DNA from: Acidobacteriota bacterium
Lineage (GTDB): Bacteria > Acidobacteriota > Terriglobia > Acidiferrales > UBA7541
Reading direction: 5' to 3'
Assembly (NCBI GenBank): GCA_003223215.1
Contig: QHYH01000115.1
Coordinates: 1-64,000, forward strand
Length of the DNA stretch: 64,000 nucleotides
The notes beneath the pieces were generated by a model. That model did not search any database, had not been told where the DNA came from, and saw only the letters and a list, made by a program, of their open reading frames with translations. This document shows positions 56,046 to 64,000 of the stretch, piece after piece (the first letter of the stretch is position 1; every line of letters begins with the position of its first letter). Both the position numbers and the translations under genes were made by a program.

Positions 56046-56537
56046 GTGATTGTGCTTTTGATGGGTCCTGCCGGATCGGGAAAGACCACAGTCGGGATAC
56101 TGCTCGCGAAACAACTCTCCTGGGAGTTTGCCGACGCCGACGATTTTCATTCGCCCGCGAACAAGGAGAAAATGTCTCGCGGTGTCGGGCTGAGTGACGA
56201 AGATCGCATTCCATGGCTACAAACCATCCGCAAGGCGATGGAGCGATGGCTGGCCGAGCGGCGAAGTGTCGTTCTGGGTTGCTCGGCGCTGAAGCGCAGC
56301 TACCGCGAACAACTTGGGGTTCAGGCAAACGCAAAAGACATCAAGGTGGTCTATCTTAAAGGCACCTACGATCTTTTGCTCGAACGCTTGCGCGCCCGAC
56401 AAGGACACTACGCGACCGAGGGGCTTCTCTCGAGCCAGCTTGCCGACCTTGAAGAACCAACCGACGCCCTCATCATTGACGTGTCTATCTCGCCAGAGGA
56501 AATCGTCGCCGAAATTCGCAAGCAATTGTGCGTGTAG
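56046..56537 (+). CDS. gntK: Gluconokinase
   Basis: 163 residues; GTG 56046 is the likely start. Phosphorylates gluconate to 6-phosphogluconate. Walker A LLMGPAGSGKTTVG, substrate segment FADADDFHSPANKEKMSRG (19 residues), LSDEDRIPWL, and the SALKRSYREQL lid are the thermoresistant gluconokinase pattern. It starts 18 bases after the Rieske gene stop. With zwf and glk it feeds the 6-phosphogluconate pool; it may also process gluconate from dehydrogenase activity. Confidence 0.94.
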   Translation: MIVLLMGPAGSGKTTVGILLAKQLSWEFADADDFHSPANKEKMSRGVGLSDEDRIPWLQTIRKAMERWLAERRSVVLGCSALKRSYREQLGVQANAKDIKVVYLKGTYDLLLERLRARQGHYATEGLLSSQLADLEEPTDALIIDVSISPEEIVAEIRKQLCV

Positions 56538-56615
56538 GCGATCGCGCAAAAAGACCGTCCCGGAGACTTCCGCCTTTCTTCGCAACAGCGGATAACGGAC
56601 AGCTTTAGAACTCTG

Positions 56616-57242
56616 CTACGGCTTTGCCGGGGATGGCGCGGGCTGCGAACCCGGCGCTGTCGGAGTGCTTCCGTAATTGAAATTCACTTTGGGAGCCTGC
56701 CTCGCTCCTTCCTCCGTCTTGAAGTACGCATCGTTGCGGGTGAATCCGCTCAGGCCTGCCACCAGATTGTTGGGGAAGAGCGAGAGAAACGTGTTGTAGT
56801 CCTGCAGCGTTTCGTTGTAACGGCGGCGTTCGACGGCGATGCGATTTTCCGTTCCGGCCAGCTCGTCTTGCAAGCGAAGGAAGTTCTCGTTGGACTTCAG
56901 TTGCGGATAATTTTCCACGACCAAAAGCAGCCTTCCCAGCGCATTATCCAGTTGCCCGTTTGCGGCAATCTTCTCCGCCGGGGTGTGGGCACTCAACAGT
57001 GCGGAACGTGCCTTGGCGATATCACCAAAGACAATCTGCTCCTGCACGGCCATTCCCTTTACGGTCTCCACCAGGTTGGGAATCAGGTCGGCCCTCCGCT
57101 GCAGCACCACGTCCACCTGCGACCACGCGGCGTTCACGGCCTCCTTCTTGATGGCCATTTGGTTTCTTCGACTGATGAACGAGCTTCCCAAAATCAGCGC
57201 GATGACTACTAAAACGACCAGAACAATCAGAACGCTCTTCAT
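56616..57242 (-). CDS. LemA family protein
   Basis: About 208 residues from ATG 57242 (a GTG two codons upstream is possible). One N-terminal membrane helix (VLIVLVVLVVIALILGSSF), then the four-helix LemA domain with NAAWSQVDVVLQRRADLIPN, NLVETVKGMAVQEQ in part and NETLQDYNTFLSLFPNNLVA. The C-terminus is Pro/Ala-rich. LemA proteins commonly pair with TPM-domain proteins, as here with one gene between. Cellular role is poorly known. Confidence 0.92.
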   Translation of the reverse strand: MKSVLIVLVVLVVIALILGSSFISRRNQMAIKKEAVNAAWSQVDVVLQRRADLIPNLVETVKGMAVQEQIVFGDIAKARSALLSAHTPAEKIAANGQLDNALGRLLLVVENYPQLKSNENFLRLQDELAGTENRIAVERRRYNETLQDYNTFLSLFPNNLVAGLSGFTRNDAYFKTEEGARQAPKVNFNYGSTPTAPGSQPAPSPAKP

Positions 57243-57263
57243 ATCCACCTCGGCCTTTCGATT

Positions 57264-58016
57264 TCAGCTGCTTGTTTTCTTGACGCGCTGCCATTCTCGC
57301 TTGGGAAAATGATGGTCCAACGCGTGCAACACTTTTTCCAGCGCTCTTAGGTACGCACCATACGCCGGAACAATATCTCCGTGAAATTCGCCGCTTTCCC
57401 GCAGTTGCAAAAGTGCGTCGAAAGCCGATGCGTCAGTATCGGTCAACGCCGCAGCCCGCGCGACGATTTCGTGCGCGTCGACCGGCGGCGTTTCTCCAAA
57501 CGCCATCACCGTGTGGCGCAGCAGCGTCAACACGCTCGAAAAGGATTTTCGCAGCACCGGCGCTAACTCGCTGACATGTCCCGGCGCGCGCAAATAATGC
57601 TGCCGGAGCTTCAACAAAATCGTCCGCAGGTCACGTTCAATCTGCAGCCGATGCAAATTCGTGGGCACTTCGATCTTGGCAACCACGTCCTCGCCGTACA
57701 ACACGCGGCGCCCCTGCTTCATGTCCAGAATCTCGATCGCGAAAACGTCCGCGGCTTGCCGCAATTCCTCGTGTGTGAAAAAGAGCGGTGCCGGTTCTTT
57801 CTGTTCGACGCACCACCATTTCACCGCGCCTGCCAGCCGCCCAAGCTCTTCCACAGTCAGGGAGCGCAAAATGCACACGACGTTAAGATCGGAGTGCCCT
57901 CCGCGAAAATCCCCGCGTGCCGCCGAGCCGAACAAAATGACGCACTCCAGGTTGCTGGCCGCAAATTCCTTTAACCGCTTCACGAGTTCTGTCAGTTTTG
58001 TATCCGTGGAAAGCAT
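57264..58016 (-). CDS. Nucleotidyltransferase-fold protein with Asp-to-Asn change
   Basis: 250 residues, start ATG 58016. The N-terminus has the polymerase-beta-like nucleotidyltransferase motif FGSAARGDFRGGHSDLNVV. In the standard pattern GS(x)nDxD the second Asp is Asn here (Asp43-x-Asn45), which may impair catalysis or alter metal use. A helical C-terminal part of ~120 residues (HVSELAPVLRKSFSSVLTLL) resembles HEPN/KNTase-type extensions. It lies between LemA and TPM genes, tightly spaced (12 bases after the TPM gene), so it is transcribed with them. Confidence 0.8.
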   Translation of the reverse strand: MLSTDTKLTELVKRLKEFAASNLECVILFGSAARGDFRGGHSDLNVVCILRSLTVEELGRLAGAVKWWCVEQKEPAPLFFTHEELRQAADVFAIEILDMKQGRRVLYGEDVVAKIEVPTNLHRLQIERDLRTILLKLRQHYLRAPGHVSELAPVLRKSFSSVLTLLRHTVMAFGETPPVDAHEIVARAAALTDTDASAFDALLQLRESGEFHGDIVPAYGAYLRALEKVLHALDHHFPKREWQRVKKTSS

Positions 58017-58028
58017 TTTCGCCCGGTT

Positions 58029-58868
58029 TTACCAGCCTCCTGACGCTCCCCCGCCCCCGCTGCTCCCGCCGCCAAACCCGCCAAATCCCCCTCCGCCCCA
58101 GCCACCGGATCCGCCGCCGAACCCACCCCCGCCCGAGCCGCCACCCCAACTGCCTCGCGATCCCCGGCCGGAGTTGGCCATCATCCCGAGCAAGAACCAC
58201 AACAGGCCGCTTCCCCCCGACCCGCCGCCCCGGAGTCCGCGTCCTCCGGAGGCGCGTCCGAGAAACGAAAATAGGATAATCAACCCAACGAAAAGCCAGA
58301 AAATCCCACTGCCACCGCCGTTGTTTCTGTGACGGATCCGCCGCACCGGCGGCTCGCCGCTTAGGGTGACGTTCGAATCATCGGCGATGTATTTTGCCAA
58401 TTGCCACGCCGCCGTTTCCACCGCGTCGCCGTAATCGCCCTGCCGCAGAAACGGGACCATAGCGCGGCCCGCGTCGCCTGCGCGCGCATCATTAATGACC
58501 GGTTCGAGGCCGTAGCCGACTTCGATGCGGTACTTGCGGTCATTGGGCGCCAGCAGCAAAAGAACGCCGCGATTGTCTTTTTTGCTTCCGACTCCCAGCT
58601 GCTTATAAAGGTCCACGGCGTAAGAGTCGACGCTTTCTCCATCCAGCGAGCGGACCGTCACGATAGCCATCTGCGCCCCGGTTTTCTGCTCAAGTTCCGT
58701 GCCCAGAGCTTGCAGGGCAGCTTTCTTTTGCGCGCCGATCACCCCCGCAAGGTCCGTCACATAGCCGGTGGGATGAATGCTTTGGATGTCTTCGGCGAGC
58801 GCGAGACCCGCGCTAAGGAGCGCGGCGCACAGCAAGACGGTGCTTCGAAAAAGGTGAGCAGTACGCAT
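58029..58868 (-). CDS. TPM-domain (YgcG-like) membrane protein
   Basis: 279 residues: signal peptide (LLCAALLSAGLALA), TPM domain at about 35-165 (HPTGYVTDLAGVIGAQKKAAL; IVTVRSLDGESVDSYAVDLY in part; YRIEVGYGLEPVINDARAG), one membrane helix (FWLFVGLIILFSFLG), and a Gly/Ser-rich tail of ~60 residues. TPM/Psb32 family proteins are thought to be phosphatase-like or quality-control factors of the envelope. The glycine tail is common in this family. First gene of the TPM-NTase-LemA run. Confidence 0.92.
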   Translation of the reverse strand: MRTAHLFRSTVLLCAALLSAGLALAEDIQSIHPTGYVTDLAGVIGAQKKAALQALGTELEQKTGAQMAIVTVRSLDGESVDSYAVDLYKQLGVGSKKDNRGVLLLLAPNDRKYRIEVGYGLEPVINDARAGDAGRAMVPFLRQGDYGDAVETAAWQLAKYIADDSNVTLSGEPPVRRIRHRNNGGGSGIFWLFVGLIILFSFLGRASGGRGLRGGGSGGSGLLWFLLGMMANSGRGSRGSWGGGSGGGGFGGGSGGWGGGGFGGFGGGSSGGGGASGGW

Positions 58869-59370
58869 TTATGAGATTTGGACCTGTCCGTTGTCTTCCT
58901 TTCATTTTACGTTGGCCGATGCACAAAAATATCATGGTATTCGGTATTCTTGAGAGCATGCCGAGTGCTTGTCCGGGCTCGGTGATGCCGGTCACAGGAT
59001 TGCCTGTTCAAGTGGTGCCGACTCGAAAGAATCCGGTTGGCGCGGCTTGAAACGGCGCTTACGGGAAACGCCGTGTTGAATTTTCTGCGCGAATTTTCCC
59101 AAACGCGCAGCGGAAATTCGCGCAAGCGATTGTCGCCGCGCCAAATGTCGGCTAGAGCGCAAACGAGTTAGACTCTGGCAAGCGGCGTTCGTTGCTGGTC
59201 GTGCGCTTGCTTGCAAGGTTTCCTGGGGATTCCGAAAAAGGAGAGCAGTGTGACCAGGCAGCAGAGTTGTCTCGCGGCAAGCAAAGCGCATTAAGGTGCG
59301 TTCCATCACCAGCCAGCGTGACCGGTACACTTTTTCCTCGTAACGAGGATCCCCCAAGCGGAGGATTCTT
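58869..59370. other. Intergenic region upstream of Hsp20 with possible RNA thermosensor
   Basis: 500 bases with no supported gene. Near the end, UUCCUCG (59334-59340) can pair either with CGAGG at 59344-59348 (tight 3-base loop) or with the ribosome-binding GAGGA at 59361-59365, so the anti-ribosome-binding sequence can be sequestered or expose the start of hsp20. Such a switch is common before small heat-shock genes but is not tested here. No ROSE or CIRCE consensus was found. Confidence 0.35.
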
Positions 59371-59883
59371 ATGAAAGAGTCAATCATTGAGAGGACCATG
59401 AAGCCACTCCCGGCGCCCTTCGAGGAGTTCGAGGAGTTTTCCACGCCGATGCCGGATTTTTTTGACCTCATCGCGCGTCGTCCGTTCGAACTGCTCGGCG
59501 CCGCACCGCGGTTCTTCACCCGCGACCTGGAAAGCTTCTTCAAGACGGAGCCGGAGGTGTTCCGCCCGGTCAACCTGAAACTCTATGAGACCGAGGTAGC
59601 GCTCGTCGTTCGCGCCGAAGTCCCCGGCTTCACCGAGAAGGAGCTGGACGTCAACGTGGCGCCCTGGCGGCTTGTCATCACGGGCAAGAAGGAGTTCAAA
59701 GAAGAGAAGAAGGAAGGGCCCGTTTACAAAGAGAAGCTCAACCAGATCTATCGCACGGTGAAGTTCCCGGTCGAGATTCGTCCGGAAGAGGTCAAGGCCA
59801 TCTTGAAGAACGGCGTGCTTGAACTCACGCTGCCGAAGGCAGAAGTAGTGAAGAAAGTGCATGTGGAAGTGAAGCCGCTCTGA
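59371..59883 (+). CDS. Hsp20/alpha-crystallin small heat-shock protein
   Basis: 170 residues, ATG 59371, ribosome-binding GGAGG at 59360-59364. ATP-independent holdase. Alpha-crystallin domain from about residue 65: NLKLYETEVALVVRAEVPGF, KELDVNVAPWRLVITGKKE and the closing ILKNGVLELTLPKAE. N-terminal part is rich in Phe/Pro/Glu (FEEFEEFSTPMPDFFDL) as in the family. A strong intrinsic terminator follows, so it is monocistronic. Confidence 0.93.
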   Translation: MKESIIERTMKPLPAPFEEFEEFSTPMPDFFDLIARRPFELLGAAPRFFTRDLESFFKTEPEVFRPVNLKLYETEVALVVRAEVPGFTEKELDVNVAPWRLVITGKKEFKEEKKEGPVYKEKLNQIYRTVKFPVEIRPEEVKAILKNGVLELTLPKAEVVKKVHVEVKPL

Positions 59884-59908
59884 AAGGGAAAACAGGTTGA
59901 AGCTAGAG

Positions 59909-59943
59909 ACGGGCGCGCCGGTGAGCGCGCCCGTGCTGTTTTC
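59909..59943 (+). terminator. Intrinsic terminator after hsp20
   Basis: Perfect 10-bp stem ACGGGCGCGC (59909-59918) with GCGCGCCCGT (59925-59934), loop CGGTGA, then GCTGTTTTCTT. It lies 26 bases after the hsp20 stop codon. Confidence 0.85.
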
Positions 59944-60087
59944 TTATTTCTCAATTCATCGTATGCTTGAAAGAGACGGAATTTTTCCCCGCACTTTTCC
60001 GAAAAGGCTGCTTTGCACACGACGCTTTCCTTAGACTTGTGCAATCCGGTCAAGAAACGCAAGGTCGGTGAGCCCGGTTCAACGAGA

Positions 60088-61482
60088 ATGAGCGATGTCA
60101 AGACAATCCGGCCCGTCTGGAAGCCCGCCGGAAGAGTGCACACCGGCGAGCAGCCGTTCAAATATCCATTGACTAGAGAATTTGTCGAGCCCGACTGGCG
60201 CCGATTGCCCGGCTATAAAGACGTCACCACCGCGGAATGGGAAACGGCTCTATGGCAACGCCGCCACACGGTAAAGAACCTGAAAGAATTGCAACTTGTT
60301 TTCGGCCCGCTGCTGCCGTTGAGCCTGCTCGAAAGCATGGAGCGCGACACCCGAGAGCGCGCCACCATGTCCATCCTGCTCCCTCCACAGATGCTCAATA
60401 CCATGGACGAGAAAGACTTGTGGAATGATCCCGTCCGCCGATACATGCTTCCTGCGTTTGACGATCGCAATCCCGATTGGCCGAGCCATCCCAAATCCAG
60501 CCGCGACAGCTTGCACGAATCCGACATGTGGGCTGTCGAAGGGCTGACGCATCGCTATCCAACGAAAGTCCTGGCGGAAATGCTTTCTACCTGTCCGCAA
60601 TACTGCGGCCACTGCACACGCATGGACCTCGTCGGCAACGACGTGCCGCAAGTCGTCAAGCTGCGCTTCCAGCTCTCGCAGAAAGACCGCTACGAACAGA
60701 TGCTCGACTATCTGCGCAAGACGCCTTCCGTTCGCGACGTGGTCGTTTCCGGCGGCGACATTGCCAATATGCCCATCGCGCAGCTCGAACCGTTCGTCTC
60801 CGCTCTCCTGGATATCCCGACGATCAAGGACATTCGCCTAGCCGCCAAAGGGCTGATGGGCATTCCGCAACACTTCCTGCAGGACGAAGTTCTGAAGGGA
60901 TTCGAACGCCTGGCGAAAAAAGCGCGCGAACGCGATGTAGATTTGGCGCTGCACACGCACGTGAACAACGCGCGCCAGATTACGCCGCTGGTGGCAAAAG
61001 CGGCAAAGAGAATTTTAGAACTTGGCTTCCGCGACGTTCGCAACCAGGGCGTGCTGCTGCGCGGCGTAAACACCAACGCCAAAGATTTGCTCGAACTCTG
61101 CTTCACGCTGCTCGATCGCGCCAAAATCATGCCGTACTACTTCTACATGTGCGACATGATTCCCAATTCCGAGCACTGGCGTTTGTCCATCCGGGAAGCC
61201 CAGCAGTTGCAGCACGACATCATGGGGTACTTGCCCGGCTTTGCCACGCCGCGGATGATTTGCGATGTGCCCTTTGTCGGCAAGCGTTGGGTTCATCAAG
61301 TGAAAGACTACGACCGCGAAAAAGGCATCTCCTACTGGACCAAGAATTATCGTACCGGCATTGAGGCCGACGATCCGCAAGCGTTCGAGCGCCTCTACGA
61401 GTATTACGACCCCGTTTACACCCTGCCCGCCACGGGTCAGGAATGGTGGCGCCGCCAAGCCCCCGTCTTCGCCCAACCTTAG
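60088..61482 (+). CDS. KamA-family radical SAM protein (lysine 2,3-aminomutase-like)
   Basis: About 464 residues from ATG 60088; TTG 60013 would add 25. PLP- and SAM-dependent amino acid aminomutase family. The 4Fe-4S motif is CxxxCxxC (Cys169, 173, 176 in STCPQYCGHCTR). SGGD motif (DVVVSGGDIANM), barrel segment HTHVNNARQITPLV, and a Lys399 in DVPFVGKRWV that fits the PLP-binding Lys of lysine 2,3-aminomutase. It lacks the GGGG run of that site, so lysine itself may not be the substrate; related proteins act on Glu, Arg or unknown amino acids. Confidence 0.88.
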   Translation: MSDVKTIRPVWKPAGRVHTGEQPFKYPLTREFVEPDWRRLPGYKDVTTAEWETALWQRRHTVKNLKELQLVFGPLLPLSLLESMERDTRERATMSILLPPQMLNTMDEKDLWNDPVRRYMLPAFDDRNPDWPSHPKSSRDSLHESDMWAVEGLTHRYPTKVLAEMLSTCPQYCGHCTRMDLVGNDVPQVVKLRFQLSQKDRYEQMLDYLRKTPSVRDVVVSGGDIANMPIAQLEPFVSALLDIPTIKDIRLAAKGLMGIPQHFLQDEVLKGFERLAKKARERDVDLALHTHVNNARQITPLVAKAAKRILELGFRDVRNQGVLLRGVNTNAKDLLELCFTLLDRAKIMPYYFYMCDMIPNSEHWRLSIREAQQLQHDIMGYLPGFATPRMICDVPFVGKRWVHQVKDYDREKGISYWTKNYRTGIEADDPQAFERLYEYYDPVYTLPATGQEWWRRQAPVFAQP

Positions 61483-61539
61483 TATCGCCGGGAGGAGACA
61501 TGGCCACGGCGGATCCGGCCTCGGTGCGGGCCAAAGGTT

Positions 61540-62100
61540 CGGGTGGGTTGTCGACCGTTGCGTGCTCCAGCGACTTCGACTCACGGCTTGTGGCTGCGGG
61601 GGAACGCTCGCGAACCTGTTGGCCGCTTTTGTTTTTTGGATGGCATTAAGAAGCGCGAGAAGTGCATCGGTTGGAGTGCGCCTTTTTCTGCTGACGAATC
61701 TTCCGTTCAACCTCTTCGATGGCACCGGCTATTTCTTCTTTTCCGGCGTCACCGATTTTGGCGACTGGGCAGCGGTCGTTAGGGGCCGGCCCGCGCATTG
61801 GTTGTGGCGGGGGCTCCTGGTTGCCGCGGGAGCGGAGGCCTATTGCTGGGCCGTCGTAGCCGTGGGCAGCGGGCTGGTGCGGTACGTCGGAGTCCCCAGG
61901 AACGAGACGCACCGGTTAGGGAAACTCACGTTCCTTCCTAATTTCACTTGGGTTTCCTTGCGAGCGTCGGTGAGGCATGAATCCGATGGGAATCCGATGG
62001 CTCTGGCAGTCCGCGTTGCCGGCGACGGGGGGCGGGCACTCCGGGCTTCTCTGGCTGACGTACTACATTCCGAGGGGAGCGGCATTATGCTCGGCCGCTA
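61540..62100 (+). pseudogene. Decayed M50-like polytopic membrane protein gene
   Basis: The frame through 61590-61970 encodes membrane-protein sequence (GTLANLLAAFVFWMAL; NLFDGTGYFFFSGVTDFGDW; GLLVAAGAEAYCWAVVA). Around 61970 the coherent reading moves to another frame, where NPMGIRWLWQSALPATGGGH continues to about 62080. The N-terminal half with the expected protease HExxH is missing. Upstream sequence overlaps the KamA 3' end in other frames only. This fits a truncated, frameshifted relic of a site-2-protease-like family; I cannot name a functional product. Confidence 0.5.
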
Positions 62101-62190
62101 GGTCCAGCGGGATAGCTGGTGGTGTTGTTGGGACACGCGATGGCCTGTCAAGATTGTCCGATAAACCGGCCAACCCGAGGGACGACGCTG

Positions 62191-62535
62191 CTACTGTTCA
62201 ATTCTTCCCAATTCGCTCGGGAACCGATGTTTGCTTTCATCCAGCTCGAGCCGATTCTTAAGAACCAGTTTTGCCTCTTCGGCGGCAGCGCGTAATTCGG
62301 GATGCCTGCCTATGCTGCTTGAATGCAAAACGCCGTCAGCCAGGCGCCACAGGCAGTTCTCCAATTCCGTGATCCGCTTGACGACCTCCGGCGCGGAGGT
62401 CTGCGCCTTGACGTAGGTATCGAGCGCGACTTCGCCCTCGATTTTCTCGATCGGTTCGGTAACCGTGGTTTCGCCGTCGTTTACGGGATGGACGACCTGA
62501 GGAACGACGCCCGCAAGCGGATTGGGGTTTGCCAT
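62191..62535 (-). CDS. Small hypothetical protein
   Basis: 114 residues if ATG 62535 is used. I recognise no domain. The sequence is coherent and mostly helical (VVKRITELENCLWRLADGVL; RAAAEEAKLVLKNRLELDE), with a Pro-rich N-terminus, and coding appearance is better than in the other frames. A perfect TATAAT (complement of 62542-62547) lies 6 bases before the ATG and no ribosome-binding site is visible, so the message might be leaderless. Function unknown; confidence is moderate. Confidence 0.55.
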   Translation of the reverse strand: MANPNPLAGVVPQVVHPVNDGETTVTEPIEKIEGEVALDTYVKAQTSAPEVVKRITELENCLWRLADGVLHSSSIGRHPELRAAAEEAKLVLKNRLELDESKHRFPSELGRIEQ

Positions 62536-62624
62536 GAGCGCATTATACTTCAAGAAAGAACCGGGCCAGAATGGCAGCTGGCCTGCCATCTCCAGGCAGT
62601 CATTTCCCGGTTTTGGCTCCTGGC

Positions 62625-64000
62625 TCAGTTCGCCGGAACATGCCGTACTTTCGTCGCGAGCGAGCCGGGCCCCGGTTCGGGCACTGGTTTCGGCATTTCC
62701 GAGTTTGCAAAGCGCGGCACCATCTGGTCCGCCATGGCGATCGCATAAACCGCCGACGCAATTTCGACTGCGGCTTCTCGCACGTCCTCTTCATAGATCC
62801 GCTCGTAAGTGTCGAGGTTGGTGTGATGGGTGAACGATCCATAGTCAAACGCGTCCTGCGCCAATCCGATTCCCGGCAAGCCCGCGTTGTTGAACGACGT
62901 GCTGTCGGTCCCGCCGGTTCGGCGGCTGTCGGTGGCGACAGCGCCCATGAAGCCCCAATCCGCAAACGGCATCAGCGCCTCGCGCACCATGTCCGCCGCG
63001 CCCGCCGGCCCAAACACGCTCGCACCCCTCGGTTTTCCGGTGCCCGAATCAATGTTGAAGTACGTGTCCAGCTTCGCGTATTCCGGTTTCTGGTTTTCAA
63101 AACTTCCGAAATGCTGCTCTACGTAAGCGAGCGAACCGAGCAAGCCTTCTTCCTCGCCGCTCCAAAGCGCAACACGAATCGTGCGCCGCGGCTTCACGTG
63201 GAGGGAGGCGAGAATCCGCGCCGCCTCCAGCATCATCGACGAACCTGTGCCATTGTCGGTTGCGCCGGTCGCGTCATGCCACGAGTCGTAATGGCCGCCG
63301 AGTATCACGATCTCATCCCTTTTGTCGGTGCCGGGAATTTCTCCGATCGCGTTATAGGCCGTCGTCCCTTCCGGATACTCTTTGTTTTGAATGCTGATCA
63401 TTAGCGTCACCGGCGTGCCGTCGGCCATGATGCGCGTAATGCGTCCGTAATCTTCATTGCGCATCACCAGCGTCGGCACCGCTCGTGTCCAGTCATACGT
63501 TCCGTTCTGCTGCGCGATGATGATGCCGTGCGCGCGGCCAGCATCATTCACACGGACCAGCGCGCCGTTATCGACCAAGAATTGATCCACTTGCCTGGAA
63601 ACTTCCTGCCGGGTCAACTGTCCCTCCGGCAGTTTCGGCTGCTCGGGAAAGCGAAAGGGCTTGGCGTGGGGACCGAATCGTGACTTCCATTCGTCCTCGG
63701 ACCGCCGCATCGGCGCTGGATTCATCTCTTCCGGCACTTCCACGTGCTTTCCCACAAACACAATCGCGCCGTGCATTTTGTCTTTCACGGAATTCAAATA
63801 GGCATCGAGCTCCGCTTGCGTCGGCTGCTTGGGCTCTTCAGCTTTCTCCGCCGTTGCCATCGGCGGCGCAGCCCACTTCGGCTCCGGCGGAGGTGGCGGG
63901 CCTGCGAAAAAGTTGAACCCGCCCGCTCTCTGTGGCGCCAGCCCCGGCGGATCGAGCAACACGACTTTCGCGGTCACGACGCCCTTGGTGCTCGGCGTCC
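62625..64000 (-). CDS. M28-family metallopeptidase, N-terminus outside window
   Basis: Open to the right edge (reading continues upstream of 63977), so the N-terminus is missing; ~458 residues are visible. Aminopeptidase of the M28 (glutamate carboxypeptidase-like) family. Zinc ligands and catalytic residues: His and Asp in LGGHYDSWHDATGATDNGTG, Glu-Glu in WSGEEEGLLGS, Asp in FNIDSGTG, and a C-terminal His in SFTHHTNLDTYE. A PA-type insertion precedes the peptidase domain (residues ~140-240). It is probably secreted, which fits the neighbouring family members in this phylum. Confidence 0.93.
   Translation of the reverse strand, partial: TPSTKGVVTAKVVLLDPPGLAPQRAGGFNFFAGPPPPPEPKWAAPPMATAEKAEEPKQPTQAELDAYLNSVKDKMHGAIVFVGKHVEVPEEMNPAPMRRSEDEWKSRFGPHAKPFRFPEQPKLPEGQLTRQEVSRQVDQFLVDNGALVRVNDAGRAHGIIIAQQNGTYDWTRAVPTLVMRNEDYGRITRIMADGTPVTLMISIQNKEYPEGTTAYNAIGEIPGTDKRDEIVILGGHYDSWHDATGATDNGTGSSMMLEAARILASLHVKPRRTIRVALWSGEEEGLLGSLAYVEQHFGSFENQKPEYAKLDTYFNIDSGTGKPRGASVFGPAGAADMVREALMPFADWGFMGAVATDSRRTGGTDSTSFNNAGLPGIGLAQDAFDYGSFTHHTNLDTYERIYEEDVREAAVEIASAVYAIAMADQMVPRFANSEMPKPVPEPGPGSLATKVRHVPAN

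Overview
The window looks like a chromosomal segment of an Acidobacteriota bacterium. Base composition is uniformly GC-rich. Typical gene types for that phylum include an Oar-like TonB-dependent receptor with a carboxypeptidase-regulatory N-terminal domain, two ASPIC/UnbV-FG-GAP secreted proteins, winged-helix/TolB-like/TPR proteins, Tat-exported Gfo/Idh/MocA and TIM-barrel sugar enzymes, and paired GMC oxidoreductase and gluconate-2-dehydrogenase-subunit-3 proteins. I found no rRNA, tRNA, CRISPR array, insertion sequence or prophage. The taxonomic call is inferred from gene content only.

Layout. 1-5.4 kb: the 3' part of a TolB-like/TPR protein, a secreted Gfo/Idh/MocA oxidoreductase and a LacI-type regulator. 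5.4-15.3 kb: a co-directional carbohydrate-oxidation block with an ASPIC/UnbV protein, a sugar-binding-fold protein without signal peptide, two Tat-exported TIM-barrel isomerase/epimerases, and two small-subunit/GMC-oxidoreductase pairs in mirror-image order. This suggests periplasmic FAD-dependent oxidation of sugars or glycosides followed by rearrangement. 15.5-22 kb: a GT39 membrane glycosyltransferase, a metal-ligand-less metallo-beta-lactamase-fold protein, a PQQ-like propeller and a winged-helix-TPR regulator whose last 38 codons lie behind an in-frame TGA. 22-31.7 kb: two small secreted proteins, another MocA/TIM-barrel pair, the TonB receptor with its own terminator, and a TPR protein. 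31.7-43.6 kb: amidase, a ~1160-residue TPR/ASPIC protein, PPK2, an Omp85-type protein, agmatinase with an abutting APC permease, and Lgt.

43.8-49.7 kb holds aconitase and, divergently, the most notable locus. A radical SAM gene does not really end at its first TGA. The codons around it read Cys-TGA-Ala-Glu-Pro (CUAEP), a hairpin with the geometry of a bacterial SECIS element follows, and the extended frame overlaps the next gene, an ATP-grasp ligase, by 4 bp. I therefore annotate a selenocysteine-containing radical SAM protein in a two-gene operon. YggX lies convergently just after it.

49.8-56.5 kb is a central-carbon run: HAD phosphatase, glucose-6-phosphate dehydrogenase, glucokinase, methylmalonate-semialdehyde dehydrogenase, a Rieske oxygenase and gluconokinase. 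56.6-64 kb has LemA and TPM-domain proteins with a nucleotidyltransferase between them, Hsp20 with a possible leader thermosensor, a KamA-type radical SAM aminomutase, a decayed M50-like membrane protein gene, a small hypothetical protein and an M28 peptidase that runs off the window.
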